Below are positions 20,120 to 30,280 of a stretch of 64,000 bases of DNA, piece by piece (the stretch's first letter is position 1; every line of letters begins with the position of its first letter). Below the pieces are notes generated by a model. It saw nothing but the letters and a program-made list of their open reading frames with translations, made no database searches and had not been told where the DNA came from. This stretch comes from Proteobacteria bacterium UBA7415. Its GTDB lineage: Bacteria > Pseudomonadota > Gammaproteobacteria > Arenicellales > Arenicellaceae. Made by a program: the position numbers and the translations under genes. Where the stretch lies: the NCBI GenBank assembly GCA_002470515.1, contig DKML01000005.1:199942-263941 (forward strand), given 5' to 3'.

Positions 20120-21220
20120 ATGATGACGGCATTGATGAATTATCTTATAGATCAGCAACATCAACTCGATGAACTCGCTCCTACGCTCGAAAAACTGGAA
20201 TGGGTGGCAATCGATACCGAATTTTTGCGCGAAAAAACCTATAGTGCAAAGCTTTGCTTGGTTCAGTTAGGCATAGGCGACAATCAATACTGTATAGACG
20301 TTCTGCTGATTCCAGATTTAACAGCGCTGGCTAATTTACTGATTAACCCCAATACCTTAAAAGTGTTTCATGCGGCATCGCAGGATTTGGAAGTCCTGTA
20401 TCAAACCTTTGGCAGTGTACCTAACCCAATTTTTGACACTCAGCTCGCGGCCGCGTTCTGTGGCGCAGATTTGCAAATAGGCTATGCCGGTTTGGTTGAG
20501 CAGGTTACCCAGGTGGTTTTAGATAAAGGTCAGTCTCGAACAGATTGGACGGTGCGTCCGCTATCAACCGCGCAGATCCGATACGCTGGAGAAGACGTTG
20601 AATATCTTTGGGCTGTTTATGAGAACACGCGGGAGCAGATCGCTGAACAAGGCCGGCTTGAATGGCTTGAAGACGAAATCGCGGTTCTTAGTAATGAAGA
20701 TAATTACAAGAGCGATCCAGCTCAAGCCTATTTAAGGCTGTCAGGCGGAAACCTTAAACGGTCAGCCCAGTATCGCTTAAAGGCGCTTGCAGAATGGCGA
20801 GAGTCTTATGCGCAAGAACGTAATATTCCACGCACCTGGGTAATTAAAGATCCAGCTCTTTACGATATTGCAGTGCAAAATCCCAAGACACCAAAGGCGT
20901 TACTTGACATGGACGTGTTAGGTAAAAAGTCTGGTTCCCGCTTCGCTCCCCAAATTGTAAATCTGATTCGAGCTGCTAAGACGGAAGATAATCCAATCTG
21001 GAGGGCCGTAGAGCCTTTGTCTAAGGCGGATAAGCGCGAATGCCAAAAGCTAATGCAGGCAACGACCGCCATTGCTAAAGAGCAAGGGGTTGCGCAAGCG
21101 TTGCTGGGAACCCGTAAAGATATAGAACATTTATATCGCCACAGGCAATCTAAAAAACTAATCAATGGCTGGCGCCAGAGTGTTATCGGCGAACCACTGT
21201 TAGAACTACTAAGCAGTTAG
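20120..21220 (+). CDS. rnd: ribonuclease D
   Basis: A 3'-5' exoribonuclease for tRNA 3' maturation. The 366-residue protein has the DEDDy exonuclease domain with AIDTEFLREKTY (Exo I), FHAASQDLEVLY (Exo II) and the Tyr-containing Exo III near AQIRYAGEDVEYLW. One HRDC domain follows from about residue 210 (YRLKALAEWRESYAQERNIPRTWVIKD). The length agrees with E. coli RNase D (375). It is divergent from the mpl-linked gene. Confidence 0.95.
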   Translation: MMTALMNYLIDQQHQLDELAPTLEKLEWVAIDTEFLREKTYSAKLCLVQLGIGDNQYCIDVLLIPDLTALANLLINPNTLKVFHAASQDLEVLYQTFGSVPNPIFDTQLAAAFCGADLQIGYAGLVEQVTQVVLDKGQSRTDWTVRPLSTAQIRYAGEDVEYLWAVYENTREQIAEQGRLEWLEDEIAVLSNEDNYKSDPAQAYLRLSGGNLKRSAQYRLKALAEWRESYAQERNIPRTWVIKDPALYDIAVQNPKTPKALLDMDVLGKKSGSRFAPQIVNLIRAAKTEDNPIWRAVEPLSKADKRECQKLMQATTAIAKEQGVAQALLGTRKDIEHLYRHRQSKKLINGWRQSVIGEPLLELLSS

Positions 21221-21364
21221 CGAAACTAAAGAGTGTAGACTGCTGCGAAAGGGTTCTTGACACCTCATATTAAGACGCATTAACAACAAAACAGGGTGTG
21301 GCCAAGCAGAACTCAGGCTCCACACTTTAGTGTTAAACCTGAGATCAATTGCCAACCTATTTAA

Positions 21365-23206
21365 TCAATCCGCGTTTCGAATAGTAGCTGATCTAGATTG
21401 GTACGATTGGGTACTGTCTATAGGTATGCTCACACTTTCTTCGAGGGTCATGCCTTGTGTACCTTGTGGCGCTGCTATTTCATTTTCCAGTTCAGCTACG
21501 CTGAACGGTGCAGAGTATAAGTCAACCCCAATACTAGATCCGTTGAAAACGGCAACGAACAAGTAACGAGTAGATTCTCTAAAGGTCGTTGAGAAACCAC
21601 CATTTACAGGTCCACAACCAGATGAATTCATCGCCCAACTAAAACTGTTGCTGCCAATCGACCCATTAGCTTCGCTGCTTTGACGTGATTGTACCGAGCA
21701 TGAAGGGCTGAGCGAATCTCTTCGATCAGAGCCTCTTACGACAGTGAAATTCGCTGAAGATGTTCCGCAACATACGTCATTCGCTACACTCCAACGGGGA
21801 AATACCGTTGGTGGGGGAGGCGGTGGGACAACAGGTTCATCGGGCTACTTTGTTGCTGCAAGGATTGCAGGAACTATCATTAAGAGAAAATCCTCTGTGT
21901 CCGGGTCCCGGATTTTTACTGTCGCAGATAAGCGGGAACTTGTGGCACCACCTGTTATGCCGGTGATTTGCACAGTAAATGACTCTCCGCCAGGTTCCTC
22001 TAGCATATCTTCAGTAACAGATATAAATACAAATTTTGATTCACTATCCCCATCTGCCCAATTTAAACTCACATTGGTTGCCGTGTAATCTAAACCGGCT
22101 AAGGCAGTGCCATCAATAGTGGAAACGTTAAGGGACACAGGGCCTTCGCCACCATTAACCCGGTTTACGGTAACTCGTACAGTCGATTTATCCTCAAACA
22201 CCGCATATGTTGCCTTCGAAAATCCAACTTCGCCTGGTCCTTCAACAATTTGCCACCCAACGTCTTTAAGCAGTTGAATCGTCGAAGTATCGTCTGAGGT
22301 TGTTGTAGCAAAAGGCTCCATCAATTCGTCCGGCGATAAAGCGGTATCCCAGTGCGATACAGACGAGCCACCTCGAATTGGGTTTGGGGCAAACATTCGA
22401 ATTCGACCCGCGTTCTTGCCGGCGGTTAAATGGCTTGAGTTAGAGTTAGCATTAGTGCCGTCCCAAACAAGATTGCCGGTGTTGATTGCCGAAGCTGCAC
22501 GTTGGCTGTCGTTCATGTTTGGCCATGCTGTTCCGGTCGAAGCGTCATATAGTTGACGCATATAGGCGTCATCTCGACCTAGAAATTTGGTGCCAGTCGA
22601 ACTGTTCACCAAGCTAAGAAACCCTATACCATGGCCGATTTCATGCAGTACTGTATCGTAAAGGCTAATAGTGCCGCCAGGCGCGGGGCTGTTAATGCCG
22701 TACCACCAATTAGTGTTGTTCAAGCAACCATCGTTATTGTCGATGCCGCTATTAAACTCAGCTCCGACGTCGTTGCTACCACCATCAAGGTCTGAACCCG
22801 CTCTAGAATTTGCGATTGCTTCGACGAACCACGTATTCGCCGTAGGCGCATTCGCAAAGTCTCTAAAGGCTGAGTTTGGTCCTGCAGAGCCTAAAACCGC
22901 ACCAAACGCATCGCAAGCGAGCGGGTTAAATTCTATTTCTATTCTAATAGTAACGTTACTGACCAGTTTTCCCTCCCAATAATCAGCGGCGGCTTGAAAC
23001 ACCGCTAGACGTTGCCCCCCGAGAGTCGTGCCTGGATTGCCCGTTTGTCCTGCAAAGGGTGCCGCATTGCTATTAAAGCCCTCATTAGCGCTGTCCTGGT
23101 TGACGAGGATAATATTGGTTGCGTGAGCCGTGGAAATGGCGACACCAATAAAAAGTAGGGCCATACAGCCCTTCTTAAAGATCGACAAAAGTGCGTGAAT
23201 AATCAT
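21365..23206 (-). pseudogene. secreted zinc metalloprotease with Calx-beta domain, interrupted by in-frame TAG
   Basis: The upstream part is 453 residues: a signal peptide, then a metalloprotease domain with HEIGHGIGFLSLV (the HExxHxxG zinc motif), then one Calx-beta-like domain (EVGFSKATYAVFEDKSTVRVTV to DPDTEDFLL). At 21845-21847 a TAG interrupts after PAILAATK, but the same frame stays open for 159 more codons to a TGA at 21365. The region after the stop starts with a proline-rich linker PDEPVVPPPPPTVFP and continues as a plausible C-terminal domain. The whole would be about 613 residues. I start at the ATG at 23206, preceded by AGAGG, rather than an upstream GTG. It is either a nonsense mutation, a sequencing error, or a leaky stop. 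Confidence 0.75.
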
Positions 23207-23207
23207 C

Positions 23208-23630
23208 TTAGTTATCCTCTGCACACTGAGCGCTGCTTTCTAAAGGTTTATCTGAGTGGCCTGTCGTAATGCTCCCATTACAGCCGATGGTGGCTCGCAA
23301 AGGTGTTCTGAATCGACCGTTGAGTTTTGCCTGTACAGTGCCATCGCTTAGGGTCTTGATCTCCACCGGTGGCAAAGCTATATCATTTTGAACAACGCTC
23401 GATGATGGTAAGTTTTGCCGTTGTACGTCGCTTGTTAACTGTCCTGTTTTCGGATCAATCTCTGCCTGTCGCGCAGATGCAACAACATTTGAGCTGTCTT
23501 TACGTACGCCAGATTTATTAGTTAGTTCCGAGGCTGATAGTTCTTCGGCCGAAGGCTGTGAGTCATCAGCAGCGGCAATCAGGCCTACATAAGCGAGCGT
23601 AAATCCCGCGAGAGCGAGTCGTTTAATCAT
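23208..23630 (-). CDS. small exported protein upstream of metalloprotease
   Basis: A 140-residue protein with a short signal peptide (MIKRLALAGFTLAYVGLIAAA). The rest is polar and mostly disordered (Ser, Asn and Gln rich), with one cysteine pair near the end (C118 in TIGCNGS and C136 in SAQCAE). I do not recognise a family. The stop is one base before the protease ATG, so the two genes are translationally coupled. This suggests a chaperone, inhibitor or carrier role for the protease, but that is inference from position. Confidence 0.65.
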   Translation of the reverse strand: MIKRLALAGFTLAYVGLIAAADDSQPSAEELSASELTNKSGVRKDSSNVVASARQAEIDPKTGQLTSDVQRQNLPSSSVVQNDIALPPVEIKTLSDGTVQAKLNGRFRTPLRATIGCNGSITTGHSDKPLESSAQCAEDN

Positions 23631-24026
23631 TTTCTATCCCCTGTTCGAGACGACGTGTTCTATTCACTTTTTGGCGCGAAAAAATAAGCCGTTCTTGGTT
23701 TAAATCAGCCGCTAATACTAGCACGAGGGTCTCAGTTGATTTTAAGGTGTTGGGATACAATTGCCTCAGAATTGTCAAAATAAAACGTTTATTGGCTCTA
23801 TCTCTACGTTATTCGGGTACATGAATCAGGTCTAGCCGTGTTTTGTAGGTTCAGTTTGAGTTCAGCTAATGGCGCATAGAATCATCCTTGAGATAAGAAA
23901 TCTCTTTTAGGGTGACTTGCAATTCGCCTTTATTTAATTGCACTTACATTTGATCGCAGAGTTGCCATTTAATCGAAAGACTTAAAATAATACGGCAAAG
24001 CTAAGTGACTAAATACAGAGGTTAAT
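23631..24026. other. 396-bp divergent regulatory region
   Basis: This gap lies between the minus-strand protease pair and the plus-strand glycine-zipper/two-component cluster. It holds the GTTCAG repeat described separately at 23849-23865 and the presumed promoters of both transcripts. I see no ORF or RNA gene. Confidence 0.5.
23849..23865 (+). promoter_or_regulatory. GTTCAG-N5-GTTCAG direct repeat, candidate response-regulator box
   Basis: GTTCAG at 23849-23854 and GTTCAG at 23860-23865 are exact and 11 bp apart start to start. One helical turn between identical hexamers is the classic spacing of an OmpR/PhoP-family response-regulator site. It lies about 160 bp upstream of a cluster that itself encodes an OmpR-family regulator, suggesting autoregulation. 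Confidence 0.6.
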
Positions 24027-24680
24027 ATGAAGAAAATTAGACAGAAAACAGCCAAATTTAGCTTTCAATTGAGTTTGATAACCGCTGTATGCCTATCTAC
24101 TACTGCAGTTGCTAACGGCTCAAACCAGTACGGTCGGGGTTATGAGCATAGCAGTAATACTGAGCATGACTACGCTCGTGTGGTTGGCGTTCAGCCTATA
24201 ATCGATGTCTACCAGGTCAGTGTGCCGGTTGAACAGTGTTACCAGGAACGCGTACCCCGAGATCGACATGCAAACTATCGAGGCAAGCAAAGCCGCACGC
24301 CTGAAATTGTAGGCGCATTAATTGGCGCGGCAGTAGGTCACCAATTTGGTGGCGGTAAAGGAAAAGATATCGCTACCATAGCAGGGGCCGTACTAGGTGG
24401 TTCGATTGGGCGAGATGTTAAAAATAATGCCCGTCAACGAGACCAAAGATATGGCAATGATTCCGACCAAGCTTATGAAGGCGGTTATCTAGGCGCTGGC
24501 GGTGGTTATGGACGCTACGAAACGGTGTCTCGCTGTGAAGTAACTCAAGAATATCGAAATGAAGAACAGATTATTGGATATGACGTGAGCTACAAATATA
24601 ACGGCCATGTTTACCAGACTCGCATGCCTTATGATCCGGGTAAGAAAATTAAAGTAAAAGTCACTGTTCAGCCAGTATAA
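24027..24680 (+). CDS. glycine-zipper 2TM-domain envelope protein
   Basis: A 217-residue exported protein with a signal peptide ending about residue 29 (VANGS). A glycine-zipper segment at about 94-125 (IVGALIGAAVGHQFGGGKGKDIATIAGAVLGGSIG) is typical of outer-membrane glycine-zipper 2TM proteins. It has single cysteines at about 71 (VEQCYQE) and 171 (SRCEVTQ), and a C-terminal domain with DVSYKYNGHVYQTRMPYDPG. Such proteins usually sit in the outer membrane or periplasm and are often part of envelope-stress regulons. It is the first gene of the PepSY/two-component cluster. Confidence 0.82.
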   Translation: MKKIRQKTAKFSFQLSLITAVCLSTTAVANGSNQYGRGYEHSSNTEHDYARVVGVQPIIDVYQVSVPVEQCYQERVPRDRHANYRGKQSRTPEIVGALIGAAVGHQFGGGKGKDIATIAGAVLGGSIGRDVKNNARQRDQRYGNDSDQAYEGGYLGAGGGYGRYETVSRCEVTQEYRNEEQIIGYDVSYKYNGHVYQTRMPYDPGKKIKVKVTVQPV

Positions 24681-24741
24681 AATAGCGTTGTAAGAAATTA
24701 AGCGAGTAACGTTTAGGAAAACTCAAAAACCTTATTAAGTC

Positions 24742-25200
24742 ATGCAAAAACATTACATTCAATTTTTACGGCCCTTGGGTACCGTGCTAGCAACTACTAC
24801 TCGGCGCGTATTGGCTGTGTTGGTTCTATACGCGGTTCTTAGTGGCACCGTCTTTGCTGATTCGCAACGCTCTAGTATAGTTATTCAACCCGACTCAAGT
24901 CAGAGTGCACCCGCATCAGTTCGCAATGTACTAGCGTCAAATTTTAAACGCACGGATCAAATGCGTGCCTTTAAGACGGCGATAAGTGAGCGTAAAGATC
25001 TAATGCTACCCAACAGCTTTGCTCAGAGGGTTCAAGCCAACCAGCAGAAATCTCGACGGCAGGTGATTGATGAGGTCGAGCGTTCTTATAATGCAAAAGT
25101 GTTAAAAGTAAGTCTAGATCAGGGCGCAGGCGTATACGTGGTGCGCATATTACAAAGTGATGGGCGGGTTCGTACGATACGCGTTTCTGCCTACCGATAA
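24742..25200 (+). CDS. exported PepSY-like domain protein
   Basis: A 152-residue protein with an N-terminal hydrophobic signal (about residues 19-40, ending VFADS), a polar region, and a C-terminal fold (about 105-150: RRQVIDEVERSYNAKVLKVSLDQGAGVYVVRILQSDGRVRTIRV) that matches PepSY: a helix followed by strands. PepSY proteins often sit next to two-component genes and bind or inhibit envelope partners. It is 49 bp upstream of the response regulator, so it is probably cotranscribed with it and could tune the sensor. Confidence 0.7.
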   Translation: MQKHYIQFLRPLGTVLATTTRRVLAVLVLYAVLSGTVFADSQRSSIVIQPDSSQSAPASVRNVLASNFKRTDQMRAFKTAISERKDLMLPNSFAQRVQANQQKSRRQVIDEVERSYNAKVLKVSLDQGAGVYVVRILQSDGRVRTIRVSAYR

Positions 25201-25248
25201 TCTGTCGTCCGCAGGTTTCTGTAATAACATTGGAATAAGAGTGCCTAT

Positions 25249-25926
25249 ATGAGAGTTCTAATAGTAGAAGACGATCAATTATTGCGAGAGCAGTTAGCGG
25301 CTACTCTAAGAGCTAATGATTACGTAGTAGATGTTGCCGTTGACGGCGAAGAGGGCTTATATTTCGCCCAAGAGTACCCCATTGATCTAGCAATAGTAGA
25401 TTTGGGTTTACCCAAGCTCGACGGTGTTGAGTTAATCAAGGCGCTGCGTAAGTCTGGTTCGAGCTGTCCAATTCTTATTCTTACTGCACGTAGTCGCTGG
25501 CAAGAGAAGGTAGAAGGTTTAGAGGCCGGTGCAGACGACTACTTAGCTAAACCTTTTCAGCCGGAAGAACTATTGGCAAGGCTGAAAGTATTGTTGCGAC
25601 GATCCGTGGGTTTAGCCGATAACGTATTGGTTTGTGGGCCTATAAAACTGGATACGTCATCTCAACAAGTATTTATGAAAGACGTTCAAGTTACGGTAAC
25701 TGCATATGAATATCGCTTATTGTCTTACCTAATGTTGCATACGGGTAAGGTAATCTCGAAGCGCGAGTTGGTGGACCATATATATGAAGAAGACGATGAC
25801 CGTGACAGCAATACTATCGAGGTATTTATTCGCCGTTTACGTAAAAAACTTGATCCAGATGAGACTCTAAAGCCAATAGAAACACAACGAGGGCAGGGAT
25901 ATCGTTTTTCAATTCCTAGAGATTAA
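25249..25926 (+). CDS. OmpR/PhoP-family response regulator
   Basis: A 225-residue two-domain regulator. The receiver domain (1-115) has the acidic pair ED at 7-8, phospho-acceptor Asp51 in AIVDLGLPKLDG and the lysine in LAKPF. The winged-helix DNA-binding domain (about 130-222) contains YEYRLLSYLMLHTGKVISKRELVDHIY and VFIRRLRKKL. It closely resembles PhoP. It is followed by its sensor kinase 70 bp downstream. The perfect GTTCAG repeat at 23849 is a candidate operator. Confidence 0.92.
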   Translation: MRVLIVEDDQLLREQLAATLRANDYVVDVAVDGEEGLYFAQEYPIDLAIVDLGLPKLDGVELIKALRKSGSSCPILILTARSRWQEKVEGLEAGADDYLAKPFQPEELLARLKVLLRRSVGLADNVLVCGPIKLDTSSQQVFMKDVQVTVTAYEYRLLSYLMLHTGKVISKRELVDHIYEEDDDRDSNTIEVFIRRLRKKLDPDETLKPIETQRGQGYRFSIPRD

Positions 25927-25995
25927 TAATCTAGCCTCCTGTATGCGCAAGCCAAATAATGTGTGCAAGCCAAATAAGCTTCAGACGCTAGGTGT

Positions 25996-27348
25996 ATGAG
26001 TGCTCTTAGACAAATCGCTCTGCGAACGCGCCTGATTTTACTCGGCTGCGTTTTGTTGTTTGTTTTACTGAGTGTCGTCAGTATTGGTATTAGCCGCGCA
26101 TTTCACGACAGCGTAATGGCCAATGCACAAGATTCACTGCGCAACCAAGTGCTACTGCTGTTAGCGAGTATGAACGTAGTAAATGGTGAGATCGAGATGC
26201 CACTCGTCATGCCAGATCCACGTCTGAGTCAGACCAACTCTAGTTTGTTTGCCCAAATCAGAAACGACGACAATCGTGTTTTATGGCGTTCGGCTTCGCT
26301 GTTAGATGACGAGATTGTGGTTGATGAACCAGCCACCAGCGAGATCACGTTTCATCCACAAGCGCGCCTAAGCGGCTCTCAAAAGATTTACGTTACTGAC
26401 CTCAAAGTAGAGTGGGAAACTGCTGATGGCGTAGTGCCTTTTACTGTTCAGGTTGCTGAACTACAACGAGGTTATCTTCAAAGACTAGCTGAATACAATA
26501 GGCAGGTGCTAACACTGCTGGCATCTTTAGGTGTATTGATACTGGCGGCGTTGGCGCTATTGTTCTATTGGTTTTTGGGGCCATTAAACCGAATCGCAGA
26601 AGAGGTCTCCGAAGTTGAGTCTGGCAAGCGTCGAGAATTCAACGAAGACTATCCAAAAGAGTTGAATCAGCTCACCCATAATTTAAATCAACTACTAGAA
26701 CACGAAGACCGCCGAATCGAACGCCACAAGGAAGTTCTTGGCAATCTTGCACATAGTTTAAAAACACCTATCGCCATAATGGCAGGATTGAAATTTGATT
26801 CTGAGTCGGAAGGCGACGCGCGTGATCAACTTGAGCAAATGCAAGCGATAATTGATTATCAATTAAATAGTGCTTCGACCATTGGACCGCGACGTTTCTC
26901 TCGACCGATTGATGTAAGCGCTGTTTCCCAAAAAATCATTGAATCTCTGACTAAGCTACATAAGTCCAGAGCCCTTAGCGTAACCACTGATATTGGTGAG
27001 CACGTACTCTTTTTTGGTGATGAAGGCGATTGGCATGAACTACTGGGTAACCTATTAGATAACGCTTTTAAATGGGCACACAAAGGTGTGTGGGTGACGT
27101 TAGAGTCTGTGCAAGGAGACGATGCACAGAGACCAGGCCTGCGCCTAAGTGTTGCTGATGACGGCCCAGGCTTGAGTGCGCAAGATACTGAGCGAATTAC
27201 TGAACGCGGCGTTAGGCTAGACACACAGACGCCTGGTCATGGGCTCGGACTGAATATTGTAAAGGGGATTGTAACTGCCTACGGCGCAGAACTGAGTTTG
27301 AGTACCCATGCTGGCGCAGGCACTCAATGGGAAATTCTTATTCGTTAA
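25996..27348 (+). CDS. sensor histidine kinase, PhoQ-like
   Basis: A 450-residue inner-membrane sensor. A membrane helix is at about 11-33, then a periplasmic sensor domain (about 34-170), a second helix at 170-193 followed by a HAMP-like segment (GPLNRIAEEVSEVESGKRREF), and a dimerisation domain with phospho-acceptor His253 (LAHSLKTPIAIM). The ATPase domain has GNLLDNAFKWA (N box), ADDGPGLS (G1) and TPGHGLGLNIVKGI (G2). The layout and partner match PhoPQ-type systems. The ligand cannot be inferred. Confidence 0.9.
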   Translation: MSALRQIALRTRLILLGCVLLFVLLSVVSIGISRAFHDSVMANAQDSLRNQVLLLLASMNVVNGEIEMPLVMPDPRLSQTNSSLFAQIRNDDNRVLWRSASLLDDEIVVDEPATSEITFHPQARLSGSQKIYVTDLKVEWETADGVVPFTVQVAELQRGYLQRLAEYNRQVLTLLASLGVLILAALALLFYWFLGPLNRIAEEVSEVESGKRREFNEDYPKELNQLTHNLNQLLEHEDRRIERHKEVLGNLAHSLKTPIAIMAGLKFDSESEGDARDQLEQMQAIIDYQLNSASTIGPRRFSRPIDVSAVSQKIIESLTKLHKSRALSVTTDIGEHVLFFGDEGDWHELLGNLLDNAFKWAHKGVWVTLESVQGDDAQRPGLRLSVADDGPGLSAQDTERITERGVRLDTQTPGHGLGLNIVKGIVTAYGAELSLSTHAGAGTQWEILIR

Positions 27349-27381
27349 GCCGTTTGTTTTACGACGACTAAAATCGCCAGA

Positions 27382-28719
27382 TTAAACCAGTTCGCCCCAA
27401 AGGTCATGTTCGTCGCTATTGGTGATTTTAACTTCGACTCTTTGGCCAGCCTTAACGTTCTGCACGTCATTTAAATACACCACACCGTCTATTTCTGGTG
27501 CATCTGCTTTACTGCGCCCAATAGCGCCTTCATCATCCACTTCGTCAATTAAAACGGTCAGCTGCTGACCAACTTTTTTGGCGAGCTTGTCGGAACTAAT
27601 GCCGGCCTGTAGCGTCATAAACTCTTCTAAGCGACGTTCTTTGGTTTCTTCATCAATGGGGTTACCCAGCGCGTTGGCTGCAGCACCCGCAACAGGTGAG
27701 TACTTAAACGCACCAACACGATCAAGTTGCGCGTCGTTGACAAAGTCTAATAGTTCTTTGAATTCATCTTCGGTTTCACCCGGAAAGCCCACAATGAATG
27801 TGCTGCGAATGGTAATGTCTGAACACACATCGCGCCAAGCTTTAACCCGCTTAAGAGTGTTGTCGATAGCGCCAGGTCTTTTCATCGCTTTAAGCACGCG
27901 AGGCGAGCCGTGCTGAAAAGGAATGTCCAAGTAAGGCAACAGCTTACCTTCAGCCATTAAGGGAATAATATGGTCTACATGCGGGTAGGGGTATACATAG
28001 TGCAAGCGTACCCATGGCGCATCACCTTGATCGTCGCGCAATGTTGAGAGCGCATTGCATAGATCTAACATCTTTGCTTTAACCGGCATGCCTTGATGAA
28101 AACTGGTTGCATACTTGGTATCTACACCATAAGCGCTAGTATCTTGTGAGATCACTAGCAGTTCTTTAACACCAGACTTAACCAGACCGGCGGCTTCAGC
28201 GACTACCTCGTTGGCGGGCCTACTTACTAAATCTCCACGCATTGAGGGAATAATGCAAAATGTACAACGGTGGTTGCAGCCTTCTGATATTTTTAAATAG
28301 GCATAGTGGCGTGGCGTTAGTTTTATACCCTGGGGTGGTACTAGATCTAAATGCGGGTTGTGTTCTTTAACGTACGGCGCGTGTTGCTTAACGGCACCAA
28401 CAACTTGCTCGTAGGCGTGAGGGCCAGATACGTCTAGCACCTTAGGGTGTACATCAAGAATATCGCTCTCGGTTGCTCCCATGCAGCCCGTAACAATCAC
28501 TTTGCCGTTTTCGCGCAATGCTTCGCCAATGGTATCGAGCGACTCTTGTTTGGCGGCGTCGATAAAGCCACAGGTGTTTACAACCACCATGTCAGCGTCT
28601 TCGTAGGTCGGTACAATGTCGTAACCGTCGGTACGGAGTTGAGTCAAAATGCGTTCGGAGTCCACTAATGCTTTAGGGCAACCGAGACTAATAAATCCTA
28701 TTTTTGGCGCAGCGTTCAT
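27382..28719 (-). CDS. rimO: ribosomal protein S12 methylthiotransferase RimO
   Basis: Radical SAM enzyme that adds a methylthio group to an aspartate of ribosomal protein S12. The 445-residue protein has an N-terminal UPF0004 domain with three cluster cysteines ([41 protein letters not shown]), the radical SAM motif [15 protein letters not shown], and a C-terminal TRAM domain ([31 protein letters not shown]). I use the ATG at 28719; an in-frame start six codons upstream is less likely. It is convergent with the histidine kinase gene. Confidence 0.95.
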   Translation of the reverse strand: MNAAPKIGFISLGCPKALVDSERILTQLRTDGYDIVPTYEDADMVVVNTCGFIDAAKQESLDTIGEALRENGKVIVTGCMGATESDILDVHPKVLDVSGPHAYEQVVGAVKQHAPYVKEHNPHLDLVPPQGIKLTPRHYAYLKISEGCNHRCTFCIIPSMRGDLVSRPANEVVAEAAGLVKSGVKELLVISQDTSAYGVDTKYATSFHQGMPVKAKMLDLCNALSTLRDDQGDAPWVRLHYVYPYPHVDHIIPLMAEGKLLPYLDIPFQHGSPRVLKAMKRPGAIDNTLKRVKAWRDVCSDITIRSTFIVGFPGETEDEFKELLDFVNDAQLDRVGAFKYSPVAGAAANALGNPIDEETKERRLEEFMTLQAGISSDKLAKKVGQQLTVLIDEVDDEGAIGRSKADAPEIDGVVYLNDVQNVKAGQRVEVKITNSDEHDLWGELV

Positions 28720-28846
28720 GCTAAATGTTAACAACAATTTGAATGGCGCTAGTATAGCCTACCTATTGGAGCACTCGCATACATAAACAATCGAATACGC
28801 TACTTAATAGCGATCACTCTGCTAACCCATACTAACGTCCTAATTG

Positions 28847-29767
28847 ATGTCAAATCTTCCGCTAGTTACACACCCCAGTTACAGTTTTGATTTTCCGAGC
28901 AAGCATCGCTTTCCAATGGCGAAGTTCGGCTTACTGCGTGACTACTTGGTAGAACAGGGTATCGCAACGCCAGCCAATTTAATTCGACCAGGTGAAGCGC
29001 GCGTAGAGGTTCTTGAGCAAGCACATTGTCCACAATACTTAGAACGGTTTGTGTCAGGAGCTATGAGCGCCGCGAAGATACGCCGAATGGGCTTGCCGTG
29101 GAGTAAGGCGTTGGTAAAGCGGACTTTAATCTCGCCAAACGGGACCTTCTTAACCGCACAACTTGCGCTTAAAACGGGACTAGCATGTCATTTAGCAGGC
29201 GGCACGCATCATGCGCATTACGACTTTGCTTCCGGGTATTGCATCCTCAATGACTTGGCAATTACAGCGAAATGCCTGCTTGAGCAAGGTAAGGTGAACT
29301 CGGTACTGATATTTGATTGCGACGTACACCAAGGTGATGGAACAGCCACTATTTTGGCCAATGAACCCCGAGCGTTTACTTGTTCAATCCATTGTGAAAA
29401 GAACTTTCCTCAACGAAAAGCAAAAAGCGACCTTGATGTGAATGTTCCTAAAGGGGCGAGTGATGACGAGTACCTAAACATAGTACAGACCACTCTTGAT
29501 GATGTTCTCGCGAGAGTGTCACCAGACCTGGTTATTTACGATGCAGGGGTAGATGTATATTCTGAAGACCCGCTAGGCCTGCTCAAAGTGAGTCTAGAGG
29601 GCTTACGCGTAAGAGATAGACTCGTTTTAGAGACGTTGAGATCTGCGCAAATCCCTGTGGCTACGGTGATTGGCGGGGGATACGACATTGATCAAAGAGC
29701 GTTAGCCCGTCGTCACGCAATCGTTGTAGAAGAAGCACACAATATAACGATGAGTGCTTCCTCTTGA
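28847..29767 (+). CDS. histone deacetylase-family amidohydrolase
   Basis: A 306-residue zinc amidohydrolase of the HDAC/AcuC/AphA superfamily. The active site is visible as GGTHHAHYDFASGYCILNDLA (the tandem-histidine region) and IFDCDVHQGDGTA (zinc-binding DxH with catalytic Asp), then YDAGVDVY and GGGYD. Bacterial members deacetylate acetylpolyamines or other small or protein amides; the substrate here is unknown. The start is set at ATG 28847, with an in-frame TTG just before. Divergent from rimO, it stands alone. Confidence 0.9.
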   Translation: MSNLPLVTHPSYSFDFPSKHRFPMAKFGLLRDYLVEQGIATPANLIRPGEARVEVLEQAHCPQYLERFVSGAMSAAKIRRMGLPWSKALVKRTLISPNGTFLTAQLALKTGLACHLAGGTHHAHYDFASGYCILNDLAITAKCLLEQGKVNSVLIFDCDVHQGDGTATILANEPRAFTCSIHCEKNFPQRKAKSDLDVNVPKGASDDEYLNIVQTTLDDVLARVSPDLVIYDAGVDVYSEDPLGLLKVSLEGLRVRDRLVLETLRSAQIPVATVIGGGYDIDQRALARRHAIVVEEAHNITMSASS

Positions 29768-29837
29768 GGAGCTTATTTAGGTCAAGGGCCGCGAAAGTAG
29801 ATTGGCCCAAATACTAACTGGCTAATTAAGCGCCGAA

Positions 29838-30230
29838 CTAAAGATTAAACTTATTGTCGTAATGTCGCAGGCTATAAAGCGCGTAACAAGCCGCTAACAT
29901 AGGCCATGCAGCGAAAAACAAAAGGTTAGGGCTCTCGAACGCATTTAGATAATTGCTGATCGGCGTAACGGTTGAAACGCCGTGAATAATAAGCACGATG
30001 AGATAAGTTATGTCCTTAAAACGACCGATCAAGAATAGGGCGATTAAGATTAATTCAGCAACGGCGATACCTGTCATGATTTGCGTGCTGATGCCGCTGA
30101 TAAAGTAAAAATGGTCAAAAACGTTAATTGCATGTGATGGGTTAACAAATTTGTCGACAGTCCACATGATCAATACCAGCGCGACACTAATTCTAATCAG
30201 GAACAATGCAGTTGATAGTTTGCCTTGCAT
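29838..30230 (-). CDS. small DoxX-like membrane protein
   Basis: A 130-residue protein with four hydrophobic helices (about 8-25, 43-65, 72-92, 105-122), a size and layout shared with DoxX-like/DoxD-family membrane proteins. The RISVALVLIMWTVDKFVNP start resembles the DoxX N-terminus. Function unknown. The gene follows avtA on the same strand with a 50-bp gap and may be cotranscribed with it. Confidence 0.6.
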   Translation of the reverse strand: MQGKLSTALFLIRISVALVLIMWTVDKFVNPSHAINVFDHFYFISGISTQIMTGIAVAELILIALFLIGRFKDITYLIVLIIHGVSTVTPISNYLNAFESPNLLFFAAWPMLAACYALYSLRHYDNKFNL

Positions 30231-30280
30231 AACGATACCTTTGTTTGGTTGTTTAAATTAATACTCTGTTTTCAGATCGC

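Noticed and set aside
21301..21355. CTCAGG...CCTGAG inverted repeat near the rnd/protease convergence
   Set aside because: Arms of six bases with a long loop and no T-run are too weak to call a terminator.
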